The translations under genes were made by a program, and so were the position numbers. A stretch of DNA of 64,000 nt from assembly GCA_902765855.1 (NCBI GenBank), contig CACXBF010000013.1, positions 1 to 64,000 on the forward strand, read 5' to 3'. Each line of letters begins with the position of its first letter. Position 1 is the stretch's first letter. The notes beneath the pieces are model-generated. The model was not told where the DNA came from and did not search any database. It was given only the letters and a program-made list of their open reading frames with translations. Source of the stretch: an uncultured Ruminococcus sp. GTDB lineage: Bacteria; Bacillota; Clostridia; Oscillospirales; Acutalibacteraceae. This document shows positions 25,862-33,949 of the stretch, one piece after another.

Positions 25862-26893
25862 TTATTTAATTTTGATTTCTCTTATCCAGCCTTCCGGAGC
25901 TTCAATTTTGCCCTGCTGGATACCTGTAAGTGTTTCATAGAGCTTCTTGGTAATAGGTCCCATTTCTTCCATACCGCTTGGTAAGCAAATTTCTTTGCCG
26001 TGGTCAACAATCTTACCGATAGGAGAAATGACTGCTGCTGTACCACAGAGTCCTGCTTCTGCGAAGTCTTTAACTTCTGCAAACTCAACCTCTCTATGTT
26101 CAACCTTGAGTCCGAGATAATGCTCAGCAACATACATAATTGAGCGTCTTGTGATTGAAGGAAGTATGCTGTCTGACTTTGGCGTAACAACTGTATTATC
26201 CTTTGTTATGAAGATAAAGTTAGCGCCGCCTGTTTCTTCAACCTTTGTATGAGTTGCTGGGTCGAGGTACATATTTTCGTCAAAGCCTTCTGCATGAGCT
26301 GTAACGATTGCATGGAGGCTCATTGCGTAGTTAAGACCAGCCTTGATATGACCTGTTCCGTGTGGAGCGGCTCTATCAAAATCACTGACCTTAATTGTAA
26401 CCGGCTTTGCACCTTCCTTAAAGTATGGACCAACAGGTGTTGCGAAAACTCTGAACTGATATTCAGTTGCAGGCTTAACACCAATAACAGGATTTGTGCC
26501 GAACATATATGGTCTTAAATAAAGTGTTGCACCTGAACCATATGGTGGAACATATTCGTTATTTGCTGCTACGACTTCATCAATAGCTTCAAGGAATCTT
26601 TCATTAGGAAGAGCAGGCATTTCGAGTCTTTTTGCTGAAGCTATCATTCTCTCTGCGTTGAGGTCAGGACGGAATGTAACAATTCTGCCGTCTACTGTTG
26701 TATATGCCTTTAAGCCTTCAAAAGCTGTCTGTGCATATTGAAGAACACCGGCACATTCGCTGAGAACAATATTAGGGTCTTCTATAAGACCGCCTTTATC
26801 CCATTCGCCATTTTTAAAATTAGTAACATATCTTTTTTCTGTTTGGATATAACCGAAGCCGATATTAGCCCAATCAATATCTTTCTTTGCCAT
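25862..26893 (-). CDS. ilvE: branched-chain amino acid aminotransferase
   Basis: The product is 343 residues, standard for the class IV (fold type IV) enzyme. The PLP lysine is K184 (HIKAGLNYA). Other family blocks are LRPYMFGTNP, the EETGGANFIF loop and GLCGTAAVISP. It transfers amino groups between 2-oxoglutarate/glutamate and Leu, Ile or Val in the cytoplasm. It is monocistronic, with its own terminator and a ribosome site AAGGTGATATTAA before the ATG. Confidence 0.95.
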   Translation of the reverse strand: MAKKDIDWANIGFGYIQTEKRYVTNFKNGEWDKGGLIEDPNIVLSECAGVLQYAQTAFEGLKAYTTVDGRIVTFRPDLNAERMIASAKRLEMPALPNERFLEAIDEVVAANNEYVPPYGSGATLYLRPYMFGTNPVIGVKPATEYQFRVFATPVGPYFKEGAKPVTIKVSDFDRAAPHGTGHIKAGLNYAMSLHAIVTAHAEGFDENMYLDPATHTKVEETGGANFIFITKDNTVVTPKSDSILPSITRRSIMYVAEHYLGLKVEHREVEFAEVKDFAEAGLCGTAAVISPIGKIVDHGKEICLPSGMEEMGPITKKLYETLTGIQQGKIEAPEGWIREIKIK

Positions 26894-27353
26894 TTAATAT
26901 CACCTTGTTTTAATCTTAATTTTAACAAATCTCTTTGTCTTTTGGAAATTTACCAGATATTATTATATCACTGATAGCTTAATAATACAACTTTTTCTTG
27001 AAAAATTTTATAAGAAAAGCTAAAAAATATTATTTTTGGGTGTAAATAGGAGTAAATATGAAGTTTTTTTATTGGAATTATTCATAAAAGAAAAAATAAA
27101 AGAATAATATTAAATAGAGCTTTAAATGTTAATGAATTGATATTCTTAAAAAATTTAATATATATAAAGATATGAAAATTATTTATATAAATTATATTCA
27201 TAAAATTAAATATTTTTACTTTTTGTATACACAATAGTGCGTTTAATTGCAAATATTTGTAGAAAATGCGAATGGATTTTTCTACCCTGATATTGTATAA
27301 TCTAACCATTACAATATTACACTTTCATTAGAAAGTTTTTAGGAGGATTTATT
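26894..27353. other. intergenic AT-rich spacer
   Basis: 460 bases between divergent genes. It holds the presumed promoters of ilvE and of the gene at 27354 (a TATAAT at 27296-27301 without a good -35). A 75-codon minus-strand frame here has no ribosome site and looks random. Nothing else is seen. Confidence 0.5.
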
Positions 27354-27797
27354 ATGAATCAACAATCAGCAGGCAAAATGTTAAAGGTTACAGGTATTCT
27401 TTCAATTATCTTTGGAGCAATTTCAATCGTAGCTTCATTGATGCTTCTCTTTGGCTCTGTTTTATTGGCAACGGCTACAAGTGCTATTGCAGATAGTGCA
27501 ACTACTTCGGCTGTTGGCGGAATTCTTGCTATTGCAGTTATTATAGCTATCATAGCAAGTGTTGCAGAGTTTGTTGCTGGTATTCTTGGTGTAGTTAATG
27601 CTAATAAGCCGGAAAAGGCAAATATATGCTTTATCTTTGGTATCATAAATGTTGTTATCGGCATTATAAGCATCATTCTTAACATCTCATCAGGCGAATT
27701 CAATATCTTATCTATTGTTTCTGCTCTTGCACTTCCTGTTCTTTATACTATTGGAGCATATTTCTTAAAGAACAGTGCAAATAACAATGTAATGTAA
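27354..27797 (+). CDS. small four-pass membrane protein
   Basis: The product is 147 residues with four hydrophobic segments (about 8-40, 50-80, 88-110 and 116-140) rich in Ile, Ala, Ser and Gly, and an Asn-rich tail. It starts after AGGAGGATTTATT. It resembles DUF4064/DUF308-like small membrane proteins common in gut Firmicutes, but the family is not certain and no function is known. It is monocistronic with a strong bidirectional terminator. Confidence 0.6.
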   Translation: MNQQSAGKMLKVTGILSIIFGAISIVASLMLLFGSVLLATATSAIADSATTSAVGGILAIAVIIAIIASVAEFVAGILGVVNANKPEKANICFIFGIINVVIGIISIILNISSGEFNILSIVSALALPVLYTIGAYFLKNSANNNVM

Positions 27798-27816
27798 TTT
27801 AAACATATACATAGTT

Positions 27817-27855
27817 AAAAACCTCCCACATTACTACGATGTGGGAGGTTTTTTT
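27817..27855. terminator. bidirectional terminator
   Basis: AAAACCTCCCACA-N12-TGTGGGAGGTTTTTTT between convergent genes. Confidence 0.88.
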
Positions 27856-28468
27856 ATTGATGTATTTTAGTTTTTTTGAGAAGGATTACCGCTATTAGAT
27901 AAAGACTTGTTAAAAGTAATGTAAAATTGTATTTGGATTGAAGTAATAATAAAAATCCAAGTACTGTACAGGGGAATAATATTATAAGAGAGGATATGAG
28001 CATTATTCGTTCGGTGGCTTTTTCGGATAGCTTTGATGAAAGGATTAAGTACAGTGCCTGACCGCCATCGAGAGTATCTACAGGCAGAAGATTATATGCA
28101 AGCAGAAGTATATTTGCTCCCGCAAGAATTATCAAAAAATTATATTTAAAAATAATATAAAGTACAAAACATACTGAACCCCAAATTATATTCATCATAA
28201 CTCCGCCAAGAGTGATTAAAAGTTCTTGATAGAGTGGACGATTAAATTTTTTGTGGTCAATTATGGCAACATCAAAAAGACTGATCTTGATTTCTTTTGG
28301 AAATGAATTAAAACGCCACATAAAAAATAAATGACCTAATTCATGCATAAGGGCAGAAAAACAACCAAGCATTACAGTTTGTGAGCTATCGAGAAGTATT
28401 ATTGCTGTCATTACACAGCATAGTGGAATACTTACTATTATAGAAAGATTTCCAAGTTTAATTTTCAT
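27854..28468 (-). CDS. M50-family site-2 (SpoIVFB-like) metalloprotease
   Basis: The product is 204 residues with about six membrane segments. The zinc motif HELGH is at 42-46, and the third ligand lies in LPVDTLDGG (D134), the two hallmark motifs of intramembrane M50 proteases. Size and simple layout (no PDZ, no CBS domain) fit the SpoIVFB group, which cleaves pro-sigma-K in the mother cell during sporulation. It starts two bases after the small membrane protein upstream, mirroring the spoIVFA-spoIVFB order. Target and stage here are inferred. Confidence 0.82.
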   Translation of the reverse strand: MKIKLGNLSIIVSIPLCCVMTAIILLDSSQTVMLGCFSALMHELGHLFFMWRFNSFPKEIKISLFDVAIIDHKKFNRPLYQELLITLGGVMMNIIWGSVCFVLYIIFKYNFLIILAGANILLLAYNLLPVDTLDGGQALYLILSSKLSEKATERIMLISSLIILFPCTVLGFLLLLQSKYNFTLLLTSLYLIAVILLKKTKIHQ

Positions 28469-28470
28469 AA

Positions 28471-28773
28471 CTACTTACTACTTTCGGATGAATTATTGCT
28501 TGTTCCGAAGATAGAGAGATTATTATTTTCACCACTCATATAGATAGAATCATAGTAATTTTTTTCATACCAGTTGATTATTCCATTGCAGAAATCACCG
28601 CCTATAAGCTTTATTACAAGCATAAATAGCAAAGCAGTGCCACAGATTATTAGTTGAATTATAATCAGTAGTTGTTTGCCAATTACGATTTTCTTTTCTT
28701 GAATAGGTTCTTCTTCTATGGGAAGTTCTTCGTATTCATCATATAATTCTTGCTTATCGGAATATTCTGTCAT
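28471..28773 (-). CDS. single-pass membrane protein paired with the M50 protease
   Basis: The product is 100 residues. The start at 28773 is chosen for GAGGTGATGAA upstream; the longer frame lies over the preceding terminator. An acidic cytoplasmic part (EEYDELPIEEEP-like, residues 1-28) is followed by one membrane segment (about 35-56) and an extracytoplasmic tail with GGDFCNGIINWYEKNYYDS and a Ser/Asn-rich end. The position is that of SpoIVFA, the regulator of SpoIVFB, but the usual LytM/M23-like domain is absent. It may be a reduced SpoIVFA analogue (inference). Confidence 0.6.
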   Translation of the reverse strand: MTEYSDKQELYDEYEELPIEEEPIQEKKIVIGKQLLIIIQLIICGTALLFMLVIKLIGGDFCNGIINWYEKNYYDSIYMSGENNNLSIFGTSNNSSESSK

Positions 28774-28834
28774 TTCATCACCTCGTCCATTTATATATAA
28801 ATATGCTATTGAAGTGATAAAAATGAGAAAAATA

Positions 28835-28868
28835 AAAAAACTCACAGCATTTAGCGGTGAGTTTTTAG
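28835..28868 (-). terminator. terminator after the YbjN-like gene
   Basis: The minus strand reads AAACTCACCGCTAAATGCTGTGAGTTTTTTT. Confidence 0.75.
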
Positions 28869-28885
28869 AGTGGTATGTAGTAGTT

Positions 28886-29353
28886 TTAATCATTGTCCGG
28901 AATGTCGTCAAACGCTTCTTGTGCGTCCTTTATGCCAAACATAACCTCAATAATTGCATCGCCAAATTTATTAAACATATATGCCGGAATCATTATGCTA
29001 TCTTCAATGACTTCTCTCGATGGTATGCAATTTTTGCAGTTTGTGGCGGTTTTATAACGAACCTCGCCATCTGAATAATCAATTTCAAAATTTCCGAAAA
29101 TTAAGCCGTAGTTAATCATTGCAAGAAGTTTTGCCATTTGGTTTTTATTAGGTTCGTCGCAGTTAAGGTTGATAAGTCCATATACCATATATTTATCTTC
29201 ACGAATATCTATAATAATTTTACATTCTTGCAGACGATTGTTAAGATTGACGCCGCAACGAATTACATTATTTTCTTTATCGAGCGTATAATGCCATTCG
29301 TCATCTCTAAGATACATTTCAATAGCAGATTTAATTTCATTTAAAGAAGACAT
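28886..29353 (-). CDS. YbjN-family protein
   Basis: The product is 155 residues. The start at 29353 is chosen for GAGGTGAATTTAACT upstream; the GTG further up lies inside the ribosome site. The fold pattern (an N-terminal helix, a strand run WHYTLDKENNVIRCGV, NKNQMAKLLAMINYGL and a Cys-containing C-terminal half) fits the YbjN/T3SS-chaperone-like superfamily of soluble proteins. Its role is not established and may be chaperone-like. It is followed by a clear terminator, so it is separate from the protease pair. Confidence 0.7.
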   Translation of the reverse strand: MSSLNEIKSAIEMYLRDDEWHYTLDKENNVIRCGVNLNNRLQECKIIIDIREDKYMVYGLINLNCDEPNKNQMAKLLAMINYGLIFGNFEIDYSDGEVRYKTATNCKNCIPSREVIEDSIMIPAYMFNKFGDAIIEVMFGIKDAQEAFDDIPDND

Positions 29354-29448
29354 AGTTAAATTCACCTCTGTAATATAATATTAAAATTTCATAAAATGTT
29401 ACCTTGTATTTTATCATTAAGTATTATAAAAGTCAAGAAACGGACAAA

Positions 29449-29476
29449 AGGGCAAGCTATTAGCTTACCCTTAATT
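29449..29476 (-). terminator. weak hairpin
   Basis: GGGTAAGCT-AAT-AGCTTGCCC with one mismatch and a short T-tract on the minus strand, below the 29503 gene. Confidence 0.45.
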
Positions 29477-29502
29477 ATACGGTTTATTGAATTTAAATTT
29501 TG

Positions 29503-29742
29503 TCAATAATAGAGGTAATCATCGTTTTTATCAGGATTTTCTGTTTGACCACAATAAGGATTGTTTATGATATTGTAACCAAGACCGCCGAATGTTCCAC
29601 CTGTGCTTTGGAAAGTTCCTGGTAAAATTAGCTGGTGATTTTTAGGGTAATCGTTATCGAGAGGGTCAAACGGTACTCCCGGTAGTTGTTCGATTTTCTT
29701 CTTCTTTTTTTCAATTTCGATTGATTTCTTTCTTTCGCTCAT
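29503..29742 (-). CDS. 79-residue hypothetical protein
   Basis: It begins after CGGAGGAAAATT, a very strong ribosome site. The N-terminal ~20 residues are almost all Lys, Glu, Ile and Ser (helical, highly charged), followed by a Pro/Gly/Asn-rich part (PGVPFDPLDNDYP, GTFQSTGGTFGGLGYN) that is probably unstructured. It has no membrane segment. I do not recognise it; small secreted-looking or spore-coat-like composition is possible but unproven. Confidence 0.5.
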   Translation of the reverse strand: MSERKKSIEIEKKKKKIEQLPGVPFDPLDNDYPKNHQLILPGTFQSTGGTFGGLGYNIINNPYCGQTENPDKNDDYLYY

Positions 29743-29878
29743 AATTTTCCTCCGATATTCCGAAAGGGATTAGCGGTTTTGCTCCGCATAATATATAATC
29801 CCCAGAAGATATGGGAGTTATTCATAGATAAAATTAAGAACAAAATGTAAAGTTTATCTGAAATTATGACAAGTATGC

Positions 29879-29907
29879 TTGACATATTGAGACTTCGGTG
29901 ATAAAAT
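29879..29907 (+). promoter_or_regulatory. orphan sigma-A-like promoter facing the hrb 3' end
   Basis: TTGACA (29879-29884), 17 bases, TAAAAT (29902-29907) on the plus strand, with no plus-strand gene downstream. Transcription would enter the terminator at 29928 and the convergent hrb gene. Confidence 0.45.
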
Positions 29908-29927
29908 ACGCATATAGTAAGAAAATG

Positions 29928-29956
29928 CCGTCTGCATATATTGCAAACGGCGGAAT
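29928..29956 (-). terminator. terminator after hrb
   Basis: The minus strand reads GCCGTTTGC-AATATAT-GCAGACGGCATTTTC. Confidence 0.7.
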
Positions 29957-29959
29957 TAC

Positions 29960-30625
29960 TTATTCTTCGGTAACTTCATTATCCTTTTTGACAAAAACAT
30001 CTTTTGGAGCACCACAAATAGGGCAAGTCCAATCATTTGGAAGTTCTTCAAAAGGAATTAGTGGGTCATCATACTCATACTTGCATATTTTGCAGGTGTA
30101 AATATCTCCGGCCGGTTCTTTATCAGGAACATAGGTTGGTGCGTACTTTGGAGATTTTCCTTTTATAACATCATGATAAAATTTATATGTCATAGGTGTT
30201 CCGGTGATTTTTTCACTGCCTGCGGTAAGTTCGCCGATGAAGATAGTATGTGTGGTTGTTTCAATAGAATCACGAACCTTGCATAAAAACCAACAGCATA
30301 TATCTTCCTGAATGACAGGAACACCTTCACGCAAAATTTTATGACGGACATTCTGCAGTTTATCGCTTTCGCGACCAGAGGTGAAGCCTAAAGCACCGAT
30401 TATTGCACCTGATGTATTTTCTGAGAGAACAGAAACAGTAAATTCGCCCTGTTTTTTGATACACTCATTGGTGTAATTTGCGTGGTTTATGCTTACGGCA
30501 ACCATCATCGGAGATGATGTAATCTGAAAAACAGTATTTACAATACAAGCAGTCGGATATTTTTCTCCTTTAACTCCGACTGCATATAGTCCGTATGAAA
30601 GTGATTGGAGTATTCTATTATTCAT
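29960..30625 (-). CDS. hrb: flavin reductase-rubredoxin fusion (high-molecular-weight rubredoxin)
   Basis: The product is 221 residues. The start at 30625 is chosen for AAGGAGTTGAGC upstream. Residues 1-165 form an FMN-binding flavin-reductase domain ([31 protein letters not shown]-like block), and the C-terminal ~55 residues a rubredoxin with [11 protein letters not shown] and CPICGAP as the iron site. Hrb-type proteins pass electrons from NADH to flavodiiron proteins in anaerobes and so remove O2 or NO. No flavodiiron partner is nearby. It belongs with the PerR-rubrerythrin locus in function. Confidence 0.88.
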   Translation of the reverse strand: MNNRILQSLSYGLYAVGVKGEKYPTACIVNTVFQITSSPMMVAVSINHANYTNECIKKQGEFTVSVLSENTSGAIIGALGFTSGRESDKLQNVRHKILREGVPVIQEDICCWFLCKVRDSIETTTHTIFIGELTAGSEKITGTPMTYKFYHDVIKGKSPKYAPTYVPDKEPAGDIYTCKICKYEYDDPLIPFEELPNDWTCPICGAPKDVFVKKDNEVTEE

Positions 30626-30763
30626 AAAAATGCTCAACTCCTTAGTAATAAAGGTGATAAAATTTTATATATTACATATTTTACCACAAAATCTTCTTTA
30701 TTACAAGAAGTTTTGTATATTATTACAGACAAAATTCATCATAATATTTGTATTTTCCAAAAT

Positions 30764-31210
30764 CTATTGAAAGAGTTTGATTATACAAAGAATTATGCCA
30801 TATATTACAGACGCAACTGTGCCATAAACTATTACAGGACCTGCAATTATAAACATTTTCGCACCTAAGCCAAGAACATAACCCTCGCTTTTAAATTCTA
30901 TTGCCGGCGAAACGACAGCGTTAGAAAAGCCTGTAATAGGAACTATACTACCTGCGCCTGCAAATTTTGCAAGGTCGTCATATACTCCTATGGCAGTGAA
31001 AAATGCACCAAGGAAAATCAATGTTGAACTTGTTGCGGCTCTGGAATCAATTTCTTGCAAGCCAAAACTTCGATACATTAAAAATATACTGTGTCCTATG
31101 GTGCATATAGCACCGCCAACAAGAAAAGCACAGATGCAATCCTTGAGCAACGAGCTATTTTTGGAAGCTTTATCGGTCATACTTGAATATTCGGTTTTAG
31201 TAACCCTCAT
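30764..31210 (-). CDS. spoVAC: stage V sporulation protein AC
   Basis: The product is 148 residues, the normal SpoVAC length. The signature run GAGSIVPITGFSNAVVSPA, then EFKSEGYVLGLGAKMF and AGPVIVYG, is diagnostic. SpoVAC is a spore inner-membrane channel subunit for dipicolinic acid movement during sporulation and germination. It normally lies with spoVAD and spoVAE(b); here neither follows (hrb is next) and neither precedes. The strong ribosome site AAGGAGTATCTTTCT supports the start. This is direct evidence that the organism belongs to a spore-forming lineage. Confidence 0.92.
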   Translation of the reverse strand: MRVTKTEYSSMTDKASKNSSLLKDCICAFLVGGAICTIGHSIFLMYRSFGLQEIDSRAATSSTLIFLGAFFTAIGVYDDLAKFAGAGSIVPITGFSNAVVSPAIEFKSEGYVLGLGAKMFIIAGPVIVYGTVASVIYGIILCIIKLFQ

Positions 31211-31390
31211 AGAAAGATACTCCTTTCAAAAAGAATGTTGGCATTATTCAACAAATAGCCTTTATAGCCTATATTTTCCCCGAAAAAGCTCTTTATATTC
31301 GCAAAAAAATGTAGTATAATAAAATGTGCGCTTTGAGAGGTGTATTTCAAATTATTAAAAAGCATGAGTTTGATAATAATTGTTAGTTCA

Positions 31391-31567
31391 TAATAAATTT
31401 GAAAAAGTATCAAATTCAATATTTATTTTTCAAGCCCCCTGCGAGGGTTTTGAGAAGGATAAAGCATTTCGCTCTCTGCGGAGAGTGACCAAAGGCTCGG
31501 CCGTGGGCGGCTATCTTTGGAAATTGCGAGCCTTTGAAAAGGCTTGAGCGAGACTTTTAATTGAATA
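31391..31567 (+). repeat. interspersed intergenic repeat, copy A
   Basis: It begins with TTTGAAAAAGTATCAAATTC, then ATTTATTTTTCA, then a block around TTTCGCTCTCTGCGGAGAG, and ends GAAAAGGCTTGAGCGAG...ACTTTTAA. It shares long stretches with copies at 37060, 48685, 53724 and 55640. It ends within 20 bases of the cysteine desulfurase start. It fills most of the 31211-31585 gap. Confidence 0.85.
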
Positions 31568-31585
31568 TATTTGGTGGTATTTTAA

Positions 31586-32725
31586 TTGAGTAAAATTGTT
31601 TATCTTGATAATAGTGCAACAACAGTTGTCTGTGAGGAGGCCGCTAAAAAAGCCTATTATATGATGACTGAAAAATACGGAAATCCTTCGTCGCTTCATA
31701 CCCTTGGTTTTGAAGCTGCTAAGGAGCTTGAAGCGGCACGAGATATTATAGCAGATTCTCTCAGTGCTTCGCCGACAGAGATTTTCTTTACTTCTGGTGG
31801 AACAGAGAGTAATAATACAGCAGTTTTTGGGGCGGTTAATGCACTAAAACGCAGAGGAAATAAAATCGTTACAACGGCAATAGAACACTCTTCGGTTATA
31901 GAAGCTGCAGAAAAGCTTAAAAAGGACGGTTATGAGGTTATATTCCTCGAACCCGATGAATCTGGTGTTATTCCAAAAGAAAAGTTTGTTAATGCTATAG
32001 ACTCTGATACAATTTTGGTTAGCGTTATGGCGGTAAATAACGAAACAGGTATTATTCAGCCTATAAAATTAATCAGCAATATAATAAGTAAGAGCGGTTC
32101 GCCTGCTTTACTTCACTGTGATGCTGTTCAGGCTTTTGGAAAAGTTAATTTGAAGCCTCAAAAGCTTGGCGTTGATTTGATGTCTATAAGCTCACATAAG
32201 ATACATGGTCCGAAAGGTGTAGGCGCTTTATACATCAGAAAGGGTGCAAGAATTGTACCGCTACATTATGGTGGAGAACAAGAAAGGAAAATTCGTCCCG
32301 GTACGGAATCACTTCCTATGATTTGCGCTTTTGCGGAGGCCATAAAGGCTTTGCCAAACATTGACGACCAGCACGAAAAGATTTTAGATCTTTGGAATTA
32401 TTGCAAAGAAAAGGTTTCGGAAATTCCGAATGTATATATAAATTCTCCGAACGGAGTTTTGCCGTATATATTAAATATATCAGTAGTTGGGGTTCGCTCA
32501 GAAACAATGCTACACTATCTCGCAGAGAGCGGAATATATGTTTCGAGCGGTTCAGCTTGTGCTAAGGGCAAAAAAAGTCATGTTCTGACGGCAATGGGAT
32601 TATCCCCTGAAAGGATAGATTCCGCTATAAGAATTAGCTTTTCGAGATTTAATACAAAAGATGATATTGATATATTTGCGGAAAGACTTGCTGAAGGAAT
32701 GAAAAATCTCGCAAAATCAAAATGA
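31586..32725 (+). CDS. cysteine desulfurase (NifS/IscS-like)
   Basis: The product is 379 residues. It uses a TTG start (no earlier or nearby ATG fits) with GGTGG upstream. The PLP lysine is K205 (SSHKIHGPKG), and the active-site Cys is C325 in SSGSACAKGKKS, with the short loop of group I enzymes. It takes sulfur from Cys and passes persulfide to partners. It is directly coupled to thiI, so its dedicated role is most likely tRNA 4-thiouridine formation, as for the desulfurase-ThiI pairs of other Firmicutes, rather than general Fe-S assembly. Confidence 0.92.
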   Translation: MSKIVYLDNSATTVVCEEAAKKAYYMMTEKYGNPSSLHTLGFEAAKELEAARDIIADSLSASPTEIFFTSGGTESNNTAVFGAVNALKRRGNKIVTTAIEHSSVIEAAEKLKKDGYEVIFLEPDESGVIPKEKFVNAIDSDTILVSVMAVNNETGIIQPIKLISNIISKSGSPALLHCDAVQAFGKVNLKPQKLGVDLMSISSHKIHGPKGVGALYIRKGARIVPLHYGGEQERKIRPGTESLPMICAFAEAIKALPNIDDQHEKILDLWNYCKEKVSEIPNVYINSPNGVLPYILNISVVGVRSETMLHYLAESGIYVSSGSACAKGKKSHVLTAMGLSPERIDSAIRISFSRFNTKDDIDIFAERLAEGMKNLAKSK

Positions 32726-32739
32726 GTAAGGAGTATTTT

Positions 32740-33912
32740 ATGAAAGAAACAATACTTATTAAAGTTGGAGAAATAGCTTTGAAGGGTCTTAACAGAAGAA
32801 GTTTTGAAGATGTTCTCATAAAAAATATTAAACGCAGAGTTAATTGCATAACTCCTTGCGAAGTTAAAATTGCACAATCTACAATAGCGGTAACACCATA
32901 TAAAGATGATGTCGATTTTGATGAGATTGAGGAATGTATATCTAAAATCTTTGGTATAGCAACATATTCAAGAGCTTGTATCGCAGAGAAAAATATGGAA
33001 TCTATTCTTAGCTGCGCTAAGGAATATCTTGCGGAAACACTTAATGAGATAAATTCCTTTAAGGTTGAATCTAAGCGTTCTGATAAGAAATTCCCTTTGA
33101 CATCGCCTGAAATAAGCCGAGAGGTTGGCGGTTTTCTTGCAGAGGAATTTCCACATCTGATGGTTGATGTACATAATCCTGATTTGGTTGTAACAGTAGA
33201 AGTTCGTGATTACGCGGCGTTTATTCGTGGAGCAGCTAAAAAGGGTGCCGGCGGAATACCCGTAGGAACAGGCGGAAACGCTGTTATACTTATTTCGGGC
33301 GGCATAGATTCTCCTGTTGCGGCATGGACTATGGCTAAGAGAGGTCTTTCACTTACGGCTGTTCACTTTGCAAGTCCTCCATATACAAGTGAAAGAGCAG
33401 AAGATAAGGTCGTAAGACTACTCAAAAAGGTAGCAGAGTATAGCGGCCGTATGCAGATGTATACGGTTCCATTTACTAAGATTCAGGAACAGATTAAGGA
33501 TAATTGCCCTGAGGAACTTTTTACTATAATAATGCGTAGATTTATGATGCAAATTTCTGAAAGGATTGCAAGAGAGAAAAATTGCGGTGCTTTGATTACA
33601 GGCGAAAGTCTTGGTCAGGTGGCAAGTCAGACTCTTGGTGCAATAGGCTGTACTGATGAAGTTTGCAGACTTCCTGTTTTCAGACCGCTTATAGGTATGG
33701 ATAAGGAGGAAATTATTGAAATTTCGAGGAAGATTGATACTTTCGATATTTCAATAGAGCCATTTGAAGATTGCTGTACGGTATTTACACCAAAGCATCC
33801 AAGAACTAAGCCTGTACTTAAATATGTTGTAGATGCGCAAAATAAGCTTCCTGTTGATGAATTGATTGATGAGGCGGTTAAAAATGTAAGGGTTACAGAG
33901 ATTTCTTTCTGA
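32740..33912 (+). CDS. thiI: tRNA 4-thiouridine sulfurtransferase
   Basis: The product is 390 residues. The start at 32740 is chosen for AAGGAG seven bases upstream; an ATG at 32722 overlaps the desulfurase stop but lacks its own site. It has an N-terminal ferredoxin-like and THUMP part (about 1-165) and a PP-loop ATPase SGGIDSPVAAW (186-196). It lacks the C-terminal rhodanese domain of the E. coli enzyme, as in other Gram-positives, so sulfur must come directly from the neighbouring desulfurase. It makes s4U8 in tRNA. Confidence 0.93.
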   Translation: MKETILIKVGEIALKGLNRRSFEDVLIKNIKRRVNCITPCEVKIAQSTIAVTPYKDDVDFDEIEECISKIFGIATYSRACIAEKNMESILSCAKEYLAETLNEINSFKVESKRSDKKFPLTSPEISREVGGFLAEEFPHLMVDVHNPDLVVTVEVRDYAAFIRGAAKKGAGGIPVGTGGNAVILISGGIDSPVAAWTMAKRGLSLTAVHFASPPYTSERAEDKVVRLLKKVAEYSGRMQMYTVPFTKIQEQIKDNCPEELFTIIMRRFMMQISERIAREKNCGALITGESLGQVASQTLGAIGCTDEVCRLPVFRPLIGMDKEEIIEISRKIDTFDISIEPFEDCCTVFTPKHPRTKPVLKYVVDAQNKLPVDELIDEAVKNVRVTEISF

Positions 33913-33949
33913 TAGTTGAGATTTGTTGCGACTGAAAGGAGTTTTAATA

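Noticed and set aside
27082-27309. 75-codon minus-strand frame upstream of the small membrane protein gene
   Set aside because: No ribosome site, random-looking AT-rich composition, and it spans the promoter region of 27354.
31207-31419. 70-codon minus-strand frame upstream of spoVAC
   Set aside because: No ribosome site, very AT-rich, overlaps the spoVAC promoter region and repeat copy A.
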